A stretch of 11,013 nucleotides of DNA. Source: JANNSW01 sp031431235 (GTDB taxonomy: Bacteria > Pseudomonadota > Alphaproteobacteria > Rhizobiales > Hyphomicrobiaceae). The stretch is taken from contig JANPDA010000322.1 in the NCBI GenBank assembly GCA_031431235.1, positions 1-11,013 of the forward strand. Direction: 5' to 3'. Within the stretch, counting starts at the first letter, position 1, and the number at the start of each line of letters is the position of its first letter. Positions 1 to 6,774 of the stretch are shown one piece after another. Both the position numbers and the translations under genes were made by a program. The notes under the pieces were generated by a model. It had not been told where the DNA came from, ran no database searches, and worked only from the letters and a program-made list of their open reading frames with translations.

Positions 1-437
1 CGGTGTTCGGCTCGTCCTGGCAGAACCTCATCTTCATCATCGCCGTGCTCGACTCGACCCGTGTGTTCCGGCTCGCACGCGCGCTGACGATGAACATCTC
101 GGTGATGGACTATGTCGAGGCCGCCAGCCTGCGGGGCGAAACGCTGCGCTGGATCATGTTCCGGGAGATCCTGCCGAACATCCTGCCTCCGGTCATCCTC
201 GAGTTCGGGCTCCGCTTCTGCTTCGTGTTCCTGACCATCAGCGCGCTCGGGTTCCTGGGTGTGGGCATCCAGCCGCCGACGGCCGATTGGGGCTCGATGG
301 TCGCCGAGAATGCGACGTTGATCACCTATGGCAACATCACGCCGCTGCTGGCGGCAGGAGCGATCGCGCTGCTGACGGTTGCCGTCAACTTCATCGTCGA
401 CTGGTTCCTCCACAAGACGAGCGGCCTCAAGGAGTGA
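1..437 (+). CDS. ABC transporter permease, DppC/OppC type (5' end outside window)
   Basis: This is the C-terminal 144 residues of an inner-membrane permease of a peptide/opine/nickel-type ABC importer; the start lies upstream of base 1, and the reading frame begins at base 3. The cytoplasmic coupling (EAA) loop is clear: it begins at visible residue 37 with DYVEAASLRGETLRW and continues through REILPN, the consensus EAA-x3-G-x9-LPN that docks on the ATPase. Hydrophobic segments follow at about 62-85 and 110-135, with the family motif LGFLGVGIQPPTADWGSM between them, typical of the DppC rather than the DppB partner. The protein ends with a short charged tail after the last helix, so the 3' end looks intact. 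The stop is followed after 11 bases by the ATPase gene, so the two are almost certainly co-transcribed. The substrate cannot be read from this fragment. Confidence 0.93.
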   Translation, partial: VFGSSWQNLIFIIAVLDSTRVFRLARALTMNISVMDYVEAASLRGETLRWIMFREILPNILPPVILEFGLRFCFVFLTISALGFLGVGIQPPTADWGSMVAENATLITYGNITPLLAAGAIALLTVAVNFIVDWFLHKTSGLKE

Positions 438-448
438 CCAGGGAAAAC

Positions 449-2119
449 ATGACCACCGATCGCGGCAACGGCAATGGCTCGGGAAGGGCTGCCAGCGGCG
501 TCCTCCTCGAGATGAAGAACATCCATATCGAGGGACAGAGCGACAACGTCTGGCATCCGATCGTCAAAGGCATCAATCTCACGCTGAAGCGCGGCGAGGT
601 GCTCGGGCTGATCGGCGAGTCGGGCGCCGGCAAGTCGACGCTCGGGCTCGCCGCCATGGGCTATGCCCGCGGCGGTTGCCGGATCAGCCAGGGCGAGGTG
701 CTGTTCGACGGCGTCGACCTGTTGAAACTCTCCGAGCCCGAGCGCCAGTCCTATCGCGGCGCGCGAATCTCCTACGTGGCGCAGAGCGCGGCGGCCTCCT
801 TCAACCCCGCCCACCGGCTGATCGACCAGTTCTGCGAGATTCCGCTCGAGCACCAGCTGATGTCGCGCAACGTCGCGCAGAAAGAGGCCGTCGAGCTCTA
901 CCGCAAGCTGCTGATGCCGGACCCCGAGAAAATCGGCTGGCGCTACCCCCATCAGGTGTCGGGCGGGCAATTGCAGCGGGCGATGACCGCGATGGCGATG
1001 TCGTGCAAGCCCGACCTCATCATCTTCGACGAGCCGACGACCGCGCTCGACGTCACCACCCAGATCGAAGTGCTGGCGACCATCAAGAACATCGTCCGCC
1101 AATTCGGCACGGCGGCGATCTACATCACCCACGATCTCGCGGTCGTCGCCCAGATGGCCGACCGCATCATGGTGCTGCGCTACGGCAATCTCGTCGAGGA
1201 AGCCGATACGCGCATGATGCTGAGCGCACCGACGCAGGCCTACACCAAGTCGCTGTGGGCCGTGCGCAGCTTCAAGCGCGGGCAGAAGGCGCTCGCCGGC
1301 ACGGGCGAGACCGCGATCGTCCACATGGACCACGTCACGGCCGCTTACGGCCCGATGCCGGTGCTCTTCAACGTCTCGTTCCAGGTCCACAAGGCCCGCA
1401 CGGTGGCGGTGGTGGGCGAGTCCGGGTCGGGCAAGTCGACCTGCGCGCGCGTCATCACCGGCCTGCTGCCACCCAAGCAAGGTCGCATCGTCTACAAGGG
1501 CCAGGTGCTGCCGCCGTCCTTCAAGAGCCGCACCCGAGATCAGCTGCGCCAAGTTCAGATGATCTATCAGATGCCCGACGTATCGCTGAACCCCAAGCAC
1601 ACGGTGCGCGATACGATCGGCCGGCCGCTGGAGTTCTATCTCGGGCTGACGGGCCGGGAAAAATCGAAGCGCATCGGCCAGCTGCTGGAGCAGATCGAGC
1701 TCGAGCCCGACCAATACATCGACCGCCTGCCGGGCGAGCTGTCGGGCGGACAGAAGCAGCGCGTGTGCATCGCCCGCGCGCTCGCCGCCGAGCCCGAGTT
1801 CATCATCTGCGACGAGGTGACGAGCGCCCTCGACCAGCTGGTTGCCGAGGGCATCCTGAAGCTGCTCGACCGGCTGCAGCGCGAGCTGAACCTCTCCTAC
1901 ATGTTCATCACCCACGACCTCGCCACGGTGAAAGCGATCGCGGACGAGGTGGTGGTGATGCAACACGGCAAGGTGGTGGAAGCCGGCCCCAAGGACGAGA
2001 TGTTCCAGCCACCCCACCACGCCTACACCGACCTCCTGCTCTCCTCGGTCCCCGAGATGGACCCCGATTGGCTCGACCGCACGATTGCCAAGAAGCGGCT
2101 GACGGCGGCGGGGAACTGA
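449..2119 (+). CDS. fused dual-domain ABC transporter ATP-binding protein (DppD-DppF type)
   Basis: This 556-residue cytoplasmic ATPase carries two complete nucleotide-binding domains and powers the importer whose permease is just upstream. Domain 1 has Walker A GESGAGKST (56-64), Q-loop Q112, signature SGGQLQR (171-177), Walker B ending FDEP (193-196) and H-loop H228. Domain 2 has Walker A GESGSGKST (323-331), Q374, signature LSGGQKQR (431-438), Walker B with D455/E456 and H489. All catalytic residues are present in both halves, so both sites look competent. The second Walker B reads DEVTSALD, with Val where many relatives have Pro. The ATG at 449 was chosen because AGGGAAAA sits just before it and it begins 11 bases after the permease stop; the same frame is open further upstream, but that stretch overlaps the permease gene. 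Fused DppD-DppF ATPases are common in Alphaproteobacteria. The substrate is unknown: peptides, opines or other small polar compounds are all possible. Confidence 0.95.
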   Translation: MTTDRGNGNGSGRAASGVLLEMKNIHIEGQSDNVWHPIVKGINLTLKRGEVLGLIGESGAGKSTLGLAAMGYARGGCRISQGEVLFDGVDLLKLSEPERQSYRGARISYVAQSAAASFNPAHRLIDQFCEIPLEHQLMSRNVAQKEAVELYRKLLMPDPEKIGWRYPHQVSGGQLQRAMTAMAMSCKPDLIIFDEPTTALDVTTQIEVLATIKNIVRQFGTAAIYITHDLAVVAQMADRIMVLRYGNLVEEADTRMMLSAPTQAYTKSLWAVRSFKRGQKALAGTGETAIVHMDHVTAAYGPMPVLFNVSFQVHKARTVAVVGESGSGKSTCARVITGLLPPKQGRIVYKGQVLPPSFKSRTRDQLRQVQMIYQMPDVSLNPKHTVRDTIGRPLEFYLGLTGREKSKRIGQLLEQIELEPDQYIDRLPGELSGGQKQRVCIARALAAEPEFIICDEVTSALDQLVAEGILKLLDRLQRELNLSYMFITHDLATVKAIADEVVVMQHGKVVEAGPKDEMFQPPHHAYTDLLLSSVPEMDPDWLDRTIAKKRLTAAGN

Positions 2120-2141
2120 GCCCGGCCTGCGACGCGGCGGC

Positions 2142-2207
2142 GGGGTCAGACCCCTTTGCCGACGCGCTTGTGGGATCGATGACGCCCTGCCAAAGGGGGC
2201 TGACCCC
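2142..2207. repeat. long inverted repeat of GGGGTCAGACCCC type between convergent genes
   Basis: Two 17-base arms, 2142-2158 (GGGGTCAGACCCCTTTG) and 2191-2207 (CAAAGGGGGCTGACCCC), are reverse complements at 16 of 17 positions and enclose a 32-base loop. The left arm is also a small palindrome by itself (GGGGTC-A-GACCCC). The element lies exactly between the convergent ends of the ABC ATPase and deaminase genes. No T-run follows the stem on either strand, so it is not a textbook intrinsic terminator, though a transcript stem here could still protect or end both messages. Similar GGGGTCAGACCCC hairpins are dispersed between genes in many proteobacteria and are REP-like; that resemblance is from memory, not a search. 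Confidence 0.7.
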
Positions 2208-2220
2208 AACTCACCCGACC

Positions 2221-3579
2221 TCACCCGTTCGCCAGGTCCCGTGCGAGCCGATTGTGGTGCTCGATGTGCCTGGGGAGATCGATGGTCGCGAGGTGGCCGC
2301 GCTCGACCACGATCCGGCCATTGATGCCCACACAGCTCGCCTTGACCGGCCCGCAGAACACGAGCGCTGCAACCGGATCGAACTGGGCCGCACCCGCCAT
2401 CTCGATCGTACCCATGTCGTAGGCGGCGAAGTCGGCGGCATAGCCCGGTGTCAGCTGTCCGATCTCGGCCGCGCGTCCCAGCACCTCGGCGCCCCCGCGC
2501 GTCGCCAGCCTGAGCGCCTCGCGCCCCGACAGGCCCTTGGGATCGCCGCCGACGCGCTGCAGCAGCATGGCTTGGCGCGCCTCGTTCAGCAGATGGCCGG
2601 AATCGGTCGACGCGGAGCCATCGACCCCGAGCCCGATCGGGACGCCACGGTCGAGCATCCGCCGGATCGGCGCGATGCCGGACGCCAGCCGCATGTTGGA
2701 GCATGGGCAGTGGGCGACGCCGGTGCGCGAGGCCGCGAACCGGCCGATCTCGGCGTCATCGAGCTCGACGCAGTGCGCGTGCCAGGTGTCGGCGCCGGTC
2801 CAGCCCAGACGCTCCACATATTCGGCCGGTCGCAGCCCGAACCGCTCGCGGCAATAGGCGACATCCTCGCCGTTCTCCGCCGTATGGGTGTGCAGCCGTA
2901 CGCGATAGGAGCGGGCGAGCGCGGCCGTCTCGCGCATCAGATCCTCGCTCACCGTGAACGGCGTGCATGGCGCCAGTCCCACCTGCAGCATCGAGAAGGC
3001 TTTGGCATCATGCCACGCCTCGATCACCCGCCTGCTATCGCGGAGAATGAAATCCTCGTCCTCGACCAGGCTGTCGGGCGGCAGCCCGCCCTTCGACCTG
3101 CCCATGCTCATCGAGCCGCGCATGGCGTGGAAGCGGATGCCGAGGTCGCTCGCCGCCTCGATCTCGTCCTCGAGCCGCGCCCCGTTGGGAAACAGATAGA
3201 GGTGATCGCTCGAGGTGGTGCAGCCCGACAGCATCATCTCGGCGAGGCCCGTCATCGCCGACACGCGGATGTGCTCGGGGCCGAGCCGCTGCCAGATCGG
3301 ATAGCAGGCGGTCAGCCAGCCGAACAGGCGGGCATCCTGGCCAGCCGGCACCACGCGGGTCAGCGACTGGAACAGATGATGATGGGTGTTGACGAGGCCG
3401 GGGATCACGACATGTCCCGCCAGATCGAGCACGATATCGGCCTGCTGGGTCAGGTCGGCGGACGGCCCGACCGCCTCGATCACGCCGTCGCGCGCCAGCA
3501 GCCCGCCGCCAGCAATCTCGCGGCCGCGGTCGTCCATGGTGGCGACCACGAGGGCGTTCTTGACGAGCAGTGTCGGCAT
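2221..3579 (-). CDS. amidohydrolase, probable 8-oxoguanine deaminase (AtzB/TrzN-like family)
   Basis: This 452-residue cytosolic metal-dependent hydrolase of the amidohydrolase superfamily probably deaminates 8-oxoguanine to urate (EC 3.5.4.32), clearing oxidised guanine. The metal site is complete: NTHHH at 64-68, LHTHTAE with H232 and E235, WHAH with H269, and GVDGSASTDS with D320. Blocks that resemble the Pseudomonas 8-oxoguanine deaminase (Pa0142) as I remember it are LSGCTTSSDHLYLFPNG (117-133), RGSMSMG (154-160) followed by GGLPP, and CPCSNMRLASGIAP (291-304). The length matches that family at about 450. The ATG at 3577-3579 is preceded by CCGGAGAC at good spacing. The gene converges on the ABC ATPase and diverges from gloB, so it is probably transcribed alone. 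Related s-triazine hydrolases (AtzB, TrzN) and guanine deaminases share the fold, so the exact substrate is an inference; the superfamily call is very secure. Confidence 0.88.
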   Translation of the reverse strand: MPTLLVKNALVVATMDDRGREIAGGGLLARDGVIEAVGPSADLTQQADIVLDLAGHVVIPGLVNTHHHLFQSLTRVVPAGQDARLFGWLTACYPIWQRLGPEHIRVSAMTGLAEMMLSGCTTSSDHLYLFPNGARLEDEIEAASDLGIRFHAMRGSMSMGRSKGGLPPDSLVEDEDFILRDSRRVIEAWHDAKAFSMLQVGLAPCTPFTVSEDLMRETAALARSYRVRLHTHTAENGEDVAYCRERFGLRPAEYVERLGWTGADTWHAHCVELDDAEIGRFAASRTGVAHCPCSNMRLASGIAPIRRMLDRGVPIGLGVDGSASTDSGHLLNEARQAMLLQRVGGDPKGLSGREALRLATRGGAEVLGRAAEIGQLTPGYAADFAAYDMGTIEMAGAAQFDPVAALVFCGPVKASCVGINGRIVVERGHLATIDLPRHIEHHNRLARDLANG

Positions 3580-3649
3580 CTCTGTCTCCGGTCGAAACGA
3601 ATGTTGCAGGAGGCTAGCGCGAAGTGACGCAAGACGCGAGAGTGCGCGG

Positions 3650-3677
3650 TTGCATCACCGGCAAGGCCGTGTAGGCT
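3650..3677 (+). promoter_or_regulatory. possible sigma-70-like promoter for gloB
   Basis: TTGCAT (3650-3655) is separated by 16 bases from TAGGCT (3672-3677), a weak match to the housekeeping consensus. It lies 39 bases before the gloB start codon, inside the 136-base gap between divergent genes where a promoter must exist. It was found by eye and could be chance; no operator or riboswitch is evident in the gap, and no clear promoter for the divergent deaminase was seen. Confidence 0.25.
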
Positions 3678-3715
3678 CGACCCAAAGTCCGAACCAGCCT
3701 TGGGAGACACCTCAG

Positions 3716-4486
3716 ATGTCCGCGCTCGAGATCCACCAGTTCCCATGCCTCTCCGATAATTTCGGCGTGCTGATCCGCGATTCCGCGACGAGCTCCGTCG
3801 CCTCGATCGATGCGCCGGACGCGGTCGAGGTCGCCAGGCAACTGAAGGCCAAGGGCTGGAAGCTCACCCACATCCTGACGACCCATCACCACGGCGATCA
3901 CGTGGGTGGCAATGAGCAGCTGAAAGCCGAGACCGGCTGCACCATCATCGGCCCACGCGGGGAGGCGGGAAAGATTCCCGGCATCGACAGCCTTGTCGCC
4001 GAGGGCAACAGCTTCCGCCTCGGCGGCCTCGACGTGACGGTGCTCGATACGCCCGGCCATACCGCCGGCCACATCACCTACTGGATCCCTGCCGCCAAGG
4101 TCGCCTTCGTGGGCGACACTCTATTCTCGCTCGGCTGCGGACGTATCCTCGAAGGTACCCCCGAGATGATGTGGAACTCGCTCGAGAAGCTGATCGCGCT
4201 GCCGCCCGATACGGCCGTCTATTGCGGGCACGAGTACACGCTCGCCAATGCCCGCTTCTCGCTGCAGATCGAGCCGGAGAATGCAGCGCTGCAGAAGCGG
4301 GCCAAGGAGGTCGAGGCATTGCGGGCGGCAGGCAAGCCGACGCTGCCGACCACGATCGGCGCCGAGCTCGCCGCCAATCCGTTCCTGCGTGCATCGAGCC
4401 CCGCGATCCGCGCCCGCCTCGGTCTAGCCGCTGCCGACGACTGGCAGGTCTTCGCCGAGGTGCGGGAGCGCAAGAACAAGGCCTGA
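3716..4486 (+). CDS. gloB: hydroxyacylglutathione hydrolase (glyoxalase II)
   Basis: GloB hydrolyses S-D-lactoylglutathione to D-lactate and glutathione, the second step of the glyoxalase route that removes methylglyoxal in the cytoplasm. The protein is 256 residues, the normal length. The binuclear metal site is complete: TTHHHGDH (55-62) with H57, H59, D61 and H62, then H115 in DTPGHT, D134 in FVGDTLF and H172 in CGHEYT. The SLGCGR segment (138-143) and the late NPFLR (221-225) fit the glutathione-binding part of the C-terminal helical domain. The ATG at 3716 was chosen because GGGAGA lies nine bases before it and the protein then starts with the family-typical MSALEIHQFPCLSDN; the frame stays open upstream but would run over the divergent deaminase. 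No partner glyoxalase I is in the window. Confidence 0.96.
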   Translation: MSALEIHQFPCLSDNFGVLIRDSATSSVASIDAPDAVEVARQLKAKGWKLTHILTTHHHGDHVGGNEQLKAETGCTIIGPRGEAGKIPGIDSLVAEGNSFRLGGLDVTVLDTPGHTAGHITYWIPAAKVAFVGDTLFSLGCGRILEGTPEMMWNSLEKLIALPPDTAVYCGHEYTLANARFSLQIEPENAALQKRAKEVEALRAAGKPTLPTTIGAELAANPFLRASSPAIRARLGLAAADDWQVFAEVRERKNKA

Positions 4487-4560
4487 TGCGGGCTCGCGGC
4501 TTGTGCACCGCCACTCACGTTCGTCATAGCGGCTGCCAGAGGCTCGCCCGCAGCACCCAA

Positions 4561-4689
4561 ACTCACCCTGAGCAGCCAGTCGAGAACCATGTAGAGCCCG
4601 ACCACCTGCTCCCGGCTGTAGTCCAAGACATAGAGCCGCCGGACCATGGCCAACTCTGCCGCATACCGGCCGGCCGCATCGCGCTTCGT
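4561..4689 (-). pseudogene. degenerate C-terminal remnant of an Rpn / PD-(D/E)XK transposase-like protein
   Basis: Reading the minus strand from 4689 gives about 43 residues: TKRDAAGRYAAELAMVRRLY, then VLDYSREQVVGLYMVLDWLL. This fits the pattern near the C-terminus of Rpn-family/DUF4351 'putative transposase or cytosolic' proteins, roughly KxxLxRxLYxxGYSRxxVxxLFRxIDWLLxLP. The N-terminal nuclease part is not found upstream in this frame, where the translation is low-complexity and proline-rich. Downstream the frame simply runs antisense into gloB, so neither end looks functional. The fragment lies at the edge of the lower-G+C accessory patch. The identification rests on one short motif recalled from the family, so it is tentative; the alternative is a chance open frame opposite the 3' end of gloB. 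Confidence 0.4.
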
Positions 4690-4783
4690 CTGTGACTGTG
4701 CGGTGTCAAGCACCATCGACGAAGTTGCGGACGGCGGGTGCGGGTGCCCGACACCATCCGCTCCGCGTACCTTCAGGTCGAAT

Positions 4784-5251
4784 TCAGACCGTGCCGCGCT
4801 GCTCGCGATAATGATTGAAGTTGTATGCGACGAGGCCTCGACCCAACGCAGCGAGGTACAAATGAACGTCGTCGGTCAACAATTCAACTTTTAGGTCGAG
4901 ACAGCGCAGCCACGCACAGTCGGCGACACCGAGTCGAGCGTACTCCGGCTCTGCGACCACCGAGCGGCTCGGCTCATAGCGTTCGTCCGCCTGCTCCGCG
5001 ATGACCTTCAATCGGTTGTAAAGTGAGGTTCGATAGGGCTCGACGACTCCGTACCCCAACAGATTGGATACTTCCGTCAACGCATTTGGCGTTACGACAA
5101 TCTTGTCGTATGTAGAAATCAGCCCAAGCAAAAGATCGAAATCTGCATTCGAATATGCGGTAAGTCGCTTGTGAACTGCAATCAATGATCGCGAGCATGA
5201 ACCAACAACAAGTAGGATGATCAGATTCGTATCGACTGCTATCACTCTCAT
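4784..5251 (-). CDS. PIN-domain protein, putative toxin or RNase
   Basis: This 155-residue protein has the four-acid arrangement of PIN-fold metal-dependent ribonucleases. It begins MRVIAVDTNLIILLVVG with D7, has TPNALTEVSNLL with E60, GVADCAWL with D111, and LLTDDVHLY with D127/D128, ending in the AYNFNHYRE strand common to the fold. The usual role of small PIN proteins is cleavage of tRNA, rRNA or mRNA when released from a partner protein. The ATG at 5249-5251 was chosen because it overlaps the TGA of the upstream gene as ATGA, implying translational coupling; an in-frame GTG at 5257 would add two residues. The G+C content is clearly below that of its neighbours: 42-43% over 5101-5220, counted by hand. 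The fold is secure, but the target and toxicity are inference. It resembles a recurring PIN family of similar length rather than short classic VapC proteins. Confidence 0.85.
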   Translation of the reverse strand: MRVIAVDTNLIILLVVGSCSRSLIAVHKRLTAYSNADFDLLLGLISTYDKIVVTPNALTEVSNLLGYGVVEPYRTSLYNRLKVIAEQADERYEPSRSVVAEPEYARLGVADCAWLRCLDLKVELLTDDVHLYLAALGRGLVAYNFNHYREQRGTV

Positions 5252-5523
5252 ACCCACGCCGGCGTTGTTTCCCGATTCAGGATAGAAACTGGCGTTCCGT
5301 CCTTGTCTGAAATTCTGACGACTTTTAGATCTCCATATGGATTTACTCCAAGTACATCATGCAGCGCACCGGCCGTTCGCCGGTGCATCCTCAAAGTAAC
5401 ATTCCAGGATTTGTCCCCATGGTTGAACCAGATCTCCTCCAGAGTTGGCGGGGAGGACGAGTCTTCCGCAAAAACCTCCTGGAAGTGCTGCTTGGCGATC
5501 GCAACTGCCTGCTTGGCGTCCAT
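5248..5523 (-). CDS. small conserved protein coupled to the PIN gene, putative antitoxin-like partner
   Basis: This is a 91-residue soluble protein with no signal peptide or membrane segment. The N-terminus is a predicted helix (DAKQAVAIAKQHFQEVFAE). It is followed by strand-like segments: LEEIWF (28-33), WNVTLRM (40-46) and YGDLKVVRIS (63-72), then DKDG (73-76), suggesting a compact alpha+beta fold of the PepSY or NTF2-like kind. It has no recognisable ribbon-helix-helix, helix-turn-helix or AbrB DNA-binding motif, unlike standard VapB antitoxins. AGGAGA six bases before the ATG is a strong ribosome-binding site, and the stop overlaps the start of the PIN gene (ATGA). I recall proteins of this pattern beside PIN genes in other bacteria, which would support a two-gene module, but I have not searched. 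The function is unknown. Confidence 0.8.
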   Translation of the reverse strand: MDAKQAVAIAKQHFQEVFAEDSSSPPTLEEIWFNHGDKSWNVTLRMHRRTAGALHDVLGVNPYGDLKVVRISDKDGTPVSILNRETTPAWV

Positions 5524-5634
5524 CCTTAGTCTCCTGGCGCCGGCCCACGGCTATGCCGGATCCGCGAGCCGGTTGAAAGCATTGTAGGCGTCCTTGGCTG
5601 CGATTGCCATGTCCGCCACCCAATTGGCCCGCGC

Positions 5635-6654
5635 TCAATTCCGCTCCTTGTCGACGAGCTTGTTCTTGCCGATCCAGGGCATCATGGCGCGCAGTTTCAC
5701 GCCGACGTCCTCGATCTCGTGCTTGGCGGCAGCGCCGCGCATGGCCTTGAAGCTCGTTTGCCCGACCTTGTTCTCGAGCATCCAGTCGCGCGCGAAGCGG
5801 CCGGACTGGATGTCGGCCAGCACGCGCCTCATCTCGGCCTTGGTCTCGTCGGTCACGATCCGCGGACCCGTCACGTACTCGCCGTACTCCGCCGTGTTGG
5901 AGATCGAGTAGTTCATGTTGGCGATGCCGCCCTCGTAGATCAGATCGACGATCAGCTTCACCTCGTGCAGGCACTCGAAATAGGCCATCTCGGGGGAATA
6001 GCCGGCCTCGACCAGGGTCTCGTAGCCCGCGCGGATCAGATGCACGAGGCCGCCGCACAGCACGACCTGCTCGCCGAACAGATCGGTTTCGCACTCCTCG
6101 CGGAAATTGGTCTCGATGATGCCCGAGCGTCCGCCGCCGATCGCGGACGCATAGGAGAGGCAGATGTCGTGGCCATTGCCCGACGGGTTCTGGTGGATCG
6201 CCATCAGGCAGGGCACGCCACCACCCCTCTGGTACTCCGAGCGCACGGTGTGGCCGGGACCTTTGGGCGCGACCATCAGAATGTCGAGATCCTTCCTCGG
6301 CTCGATCAGATTGAAGTGGATGTTGAGGCCGTGGGCGAACAGCAGCGCGGCGCCGTCCTTCATGTGGTCGACCAGATCCTGCTTGTAGATGTCGCCCTGC
6401 AGCTCGTCGGGCGTCAGCATCATCATGACGTCCGCCCATTCGGCCGCCTTCTTCACCTCCATCACCTTCAGCTTCTCCTTCTCAGCCTTCTTGGCGGAGC
6501 CGGAGCCCTTGCGCAGCGCAACGACCACGTCCTTGCAGCCGCTGTCGCGCAGGTTCAAGGCGTGCGCATGGCCCTGGCTGCCATAGCCGATGATGGCGAC
6601 CTTCTTGCTCTTGATCAGGTTCAAGTCGGCGTCGCGATCGTAGTAGACGCGCAT
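5635..6654 (-). CDS. ilvC: ketol-acid reductoisomerase (NADP+), class I
   Basis: IlvC isomerises and reduces 2-acetolactate or 2-aceto-2-hydroxybutyrate with NADPH and Mg2+, the second step of valine and isoleucine synthesis in the cytoplasm. The 339-residue length is the class I norm. The N-terminal Rossmann domain has GYGSQGHAHALNL (23-35), and the loop after the second strand has R48, S51 and S53, indicating NADPH preference. The active site is complete: APKGPGH (129-135), D191 and E195 in ETDLFGE, and E227 and E231 in FECLHE. The start is set at 6654 (MRVYYDRDADLN) because GGGAGA lies seven bases upstream; an in-frame TTG at 6669 would put that ribosome-binding site inside the gene. It stands alone on the minus strand, as ilvC often does in this group, with a promoter candidate at 6740-6768. 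Confidence 0.98.
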   Translation of the reverse strand: MRVYYDRDADLNLIKSKKVAIIGYGSQGHAHALNLRDSGCKDVVVALRKGSGSAKKAEKEKLKVMEVKKAAEWADVMMMLTPDELQGDIYKQDLVDHMKDGAALLFAHGLNIHFNLIEPRKDLDILMVAPKGPGHTVRSEYQRGGGVPCLMAIHQNPSGNGHDICLSYASAIGGGRSGIIETNFREECETDLFGEQVVLCGGLVHLIRAGYETLVEAGYSPEMAYFECLHEVKLIVDLIYEGGIANMNYSISNTAEYGEYVTGPRIVTDETKAEMRRVLADIQSGRFARDWMLENKVGQTSFKAMRGAAAKHEIEDVGVKLRAMMPWIGKNKLVDKERN

Positions 6655-6661
6655 CGGGCAG

Positions 6662-6667
6662 TCTCCC
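6662..6667 (-). promoter_or_regulatory. ribosome-binding site fixing the ilvC start
   Basis: GGGAGA on the minus strand, seven bases before the ATG at 6654. Its position rules out the longer reading from the TTG at 6669, which would add five residues (MGDCP) absent from the usual family N-terminus. Confidence 0.65.
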
Positions 6668-6739
6668 AAGGGTGCTCGGTTGATGATGGATGGCGAGTTG
6701 AGGCGCCGATCGAAAGTCCGGCGCGAGGCTCATGGCAAA

Positions 6740-6768
6740 CCGCTAGGACGCCCCTCCGCCGCGGTCAA
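6740..6768 (-). promoter_or_regulatory. candidate sigma-70-like promoter for ilvC
   Basis: On the minus strand TTGACC (complement of 6763-6768) and TAGCGG (complement of 6740-6745) are 17 bases apart, the optimal spacing, and lie about 90 bases upstream of the ilvC start. The -35 box is good and the -10 box poor, which is common in GC-rich alphaproteobacteria. The site begins only a few bases after the stop of the preceding exporter gene, consistent with ilvC having its own promoter. No leader-peptide attenuator or T-box structure was recognised in the leader between the promoter and the gene. Confidence 0.35.
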
Positions 6769-6774
6769 GAAGGA

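Noticed and set aside
2211..2227. Two direct copies of TCACCCG (2211-2217 and 2221-2227) at the end of the deaminase gene, considered as a target-site duplication.
   Set aside because: They are only three bases apart with nothing inserted between them, so they are more likely local slippage or chance.
326..2704. Very long open frame on the minus strand opposite the ABC ATPase and the 3' end of the deaminase gene (about 790 codons).
   Set aside because: It is Arg/His/Asp-rich with no domain, and it crosses two well-supported genes in a GC-rich region where the opposite frame is often open by chance.
379..3627. An open frame of more than 1000 codons on the plus strand running over the ATPase gene and the antisense of the deaminase gene.
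   Set aside because: Low-complexity Arg/Pro/Ala/His-rich translation, no motifs, and complete overlap with genes that have intact catalytic residues.
4487..4560. Search for an intrinsic terminator after gloB.
   Set aside because: No stable stem followed by a T-run was found on the plus strand.
4646..4894. An 82-codon plus-strand frame opposite the PIN gene.
   Set aside because: It is antisense to a gene with an intact fold, Cys- and Ser-rich without any motif, and has no good start signal.
5551..5634. A 27-codon stretch directly in frame after the ilvC stop, ending in TAG, containing MAIAAKDAYNAFNRLADPA.
   Set aside because: IlvC ends normally at its own TGA with the usual family C-terminus, there is no ribosome-binding site before the internal ATG, and the peptide is too short to support as a gene or a readthrough tail.
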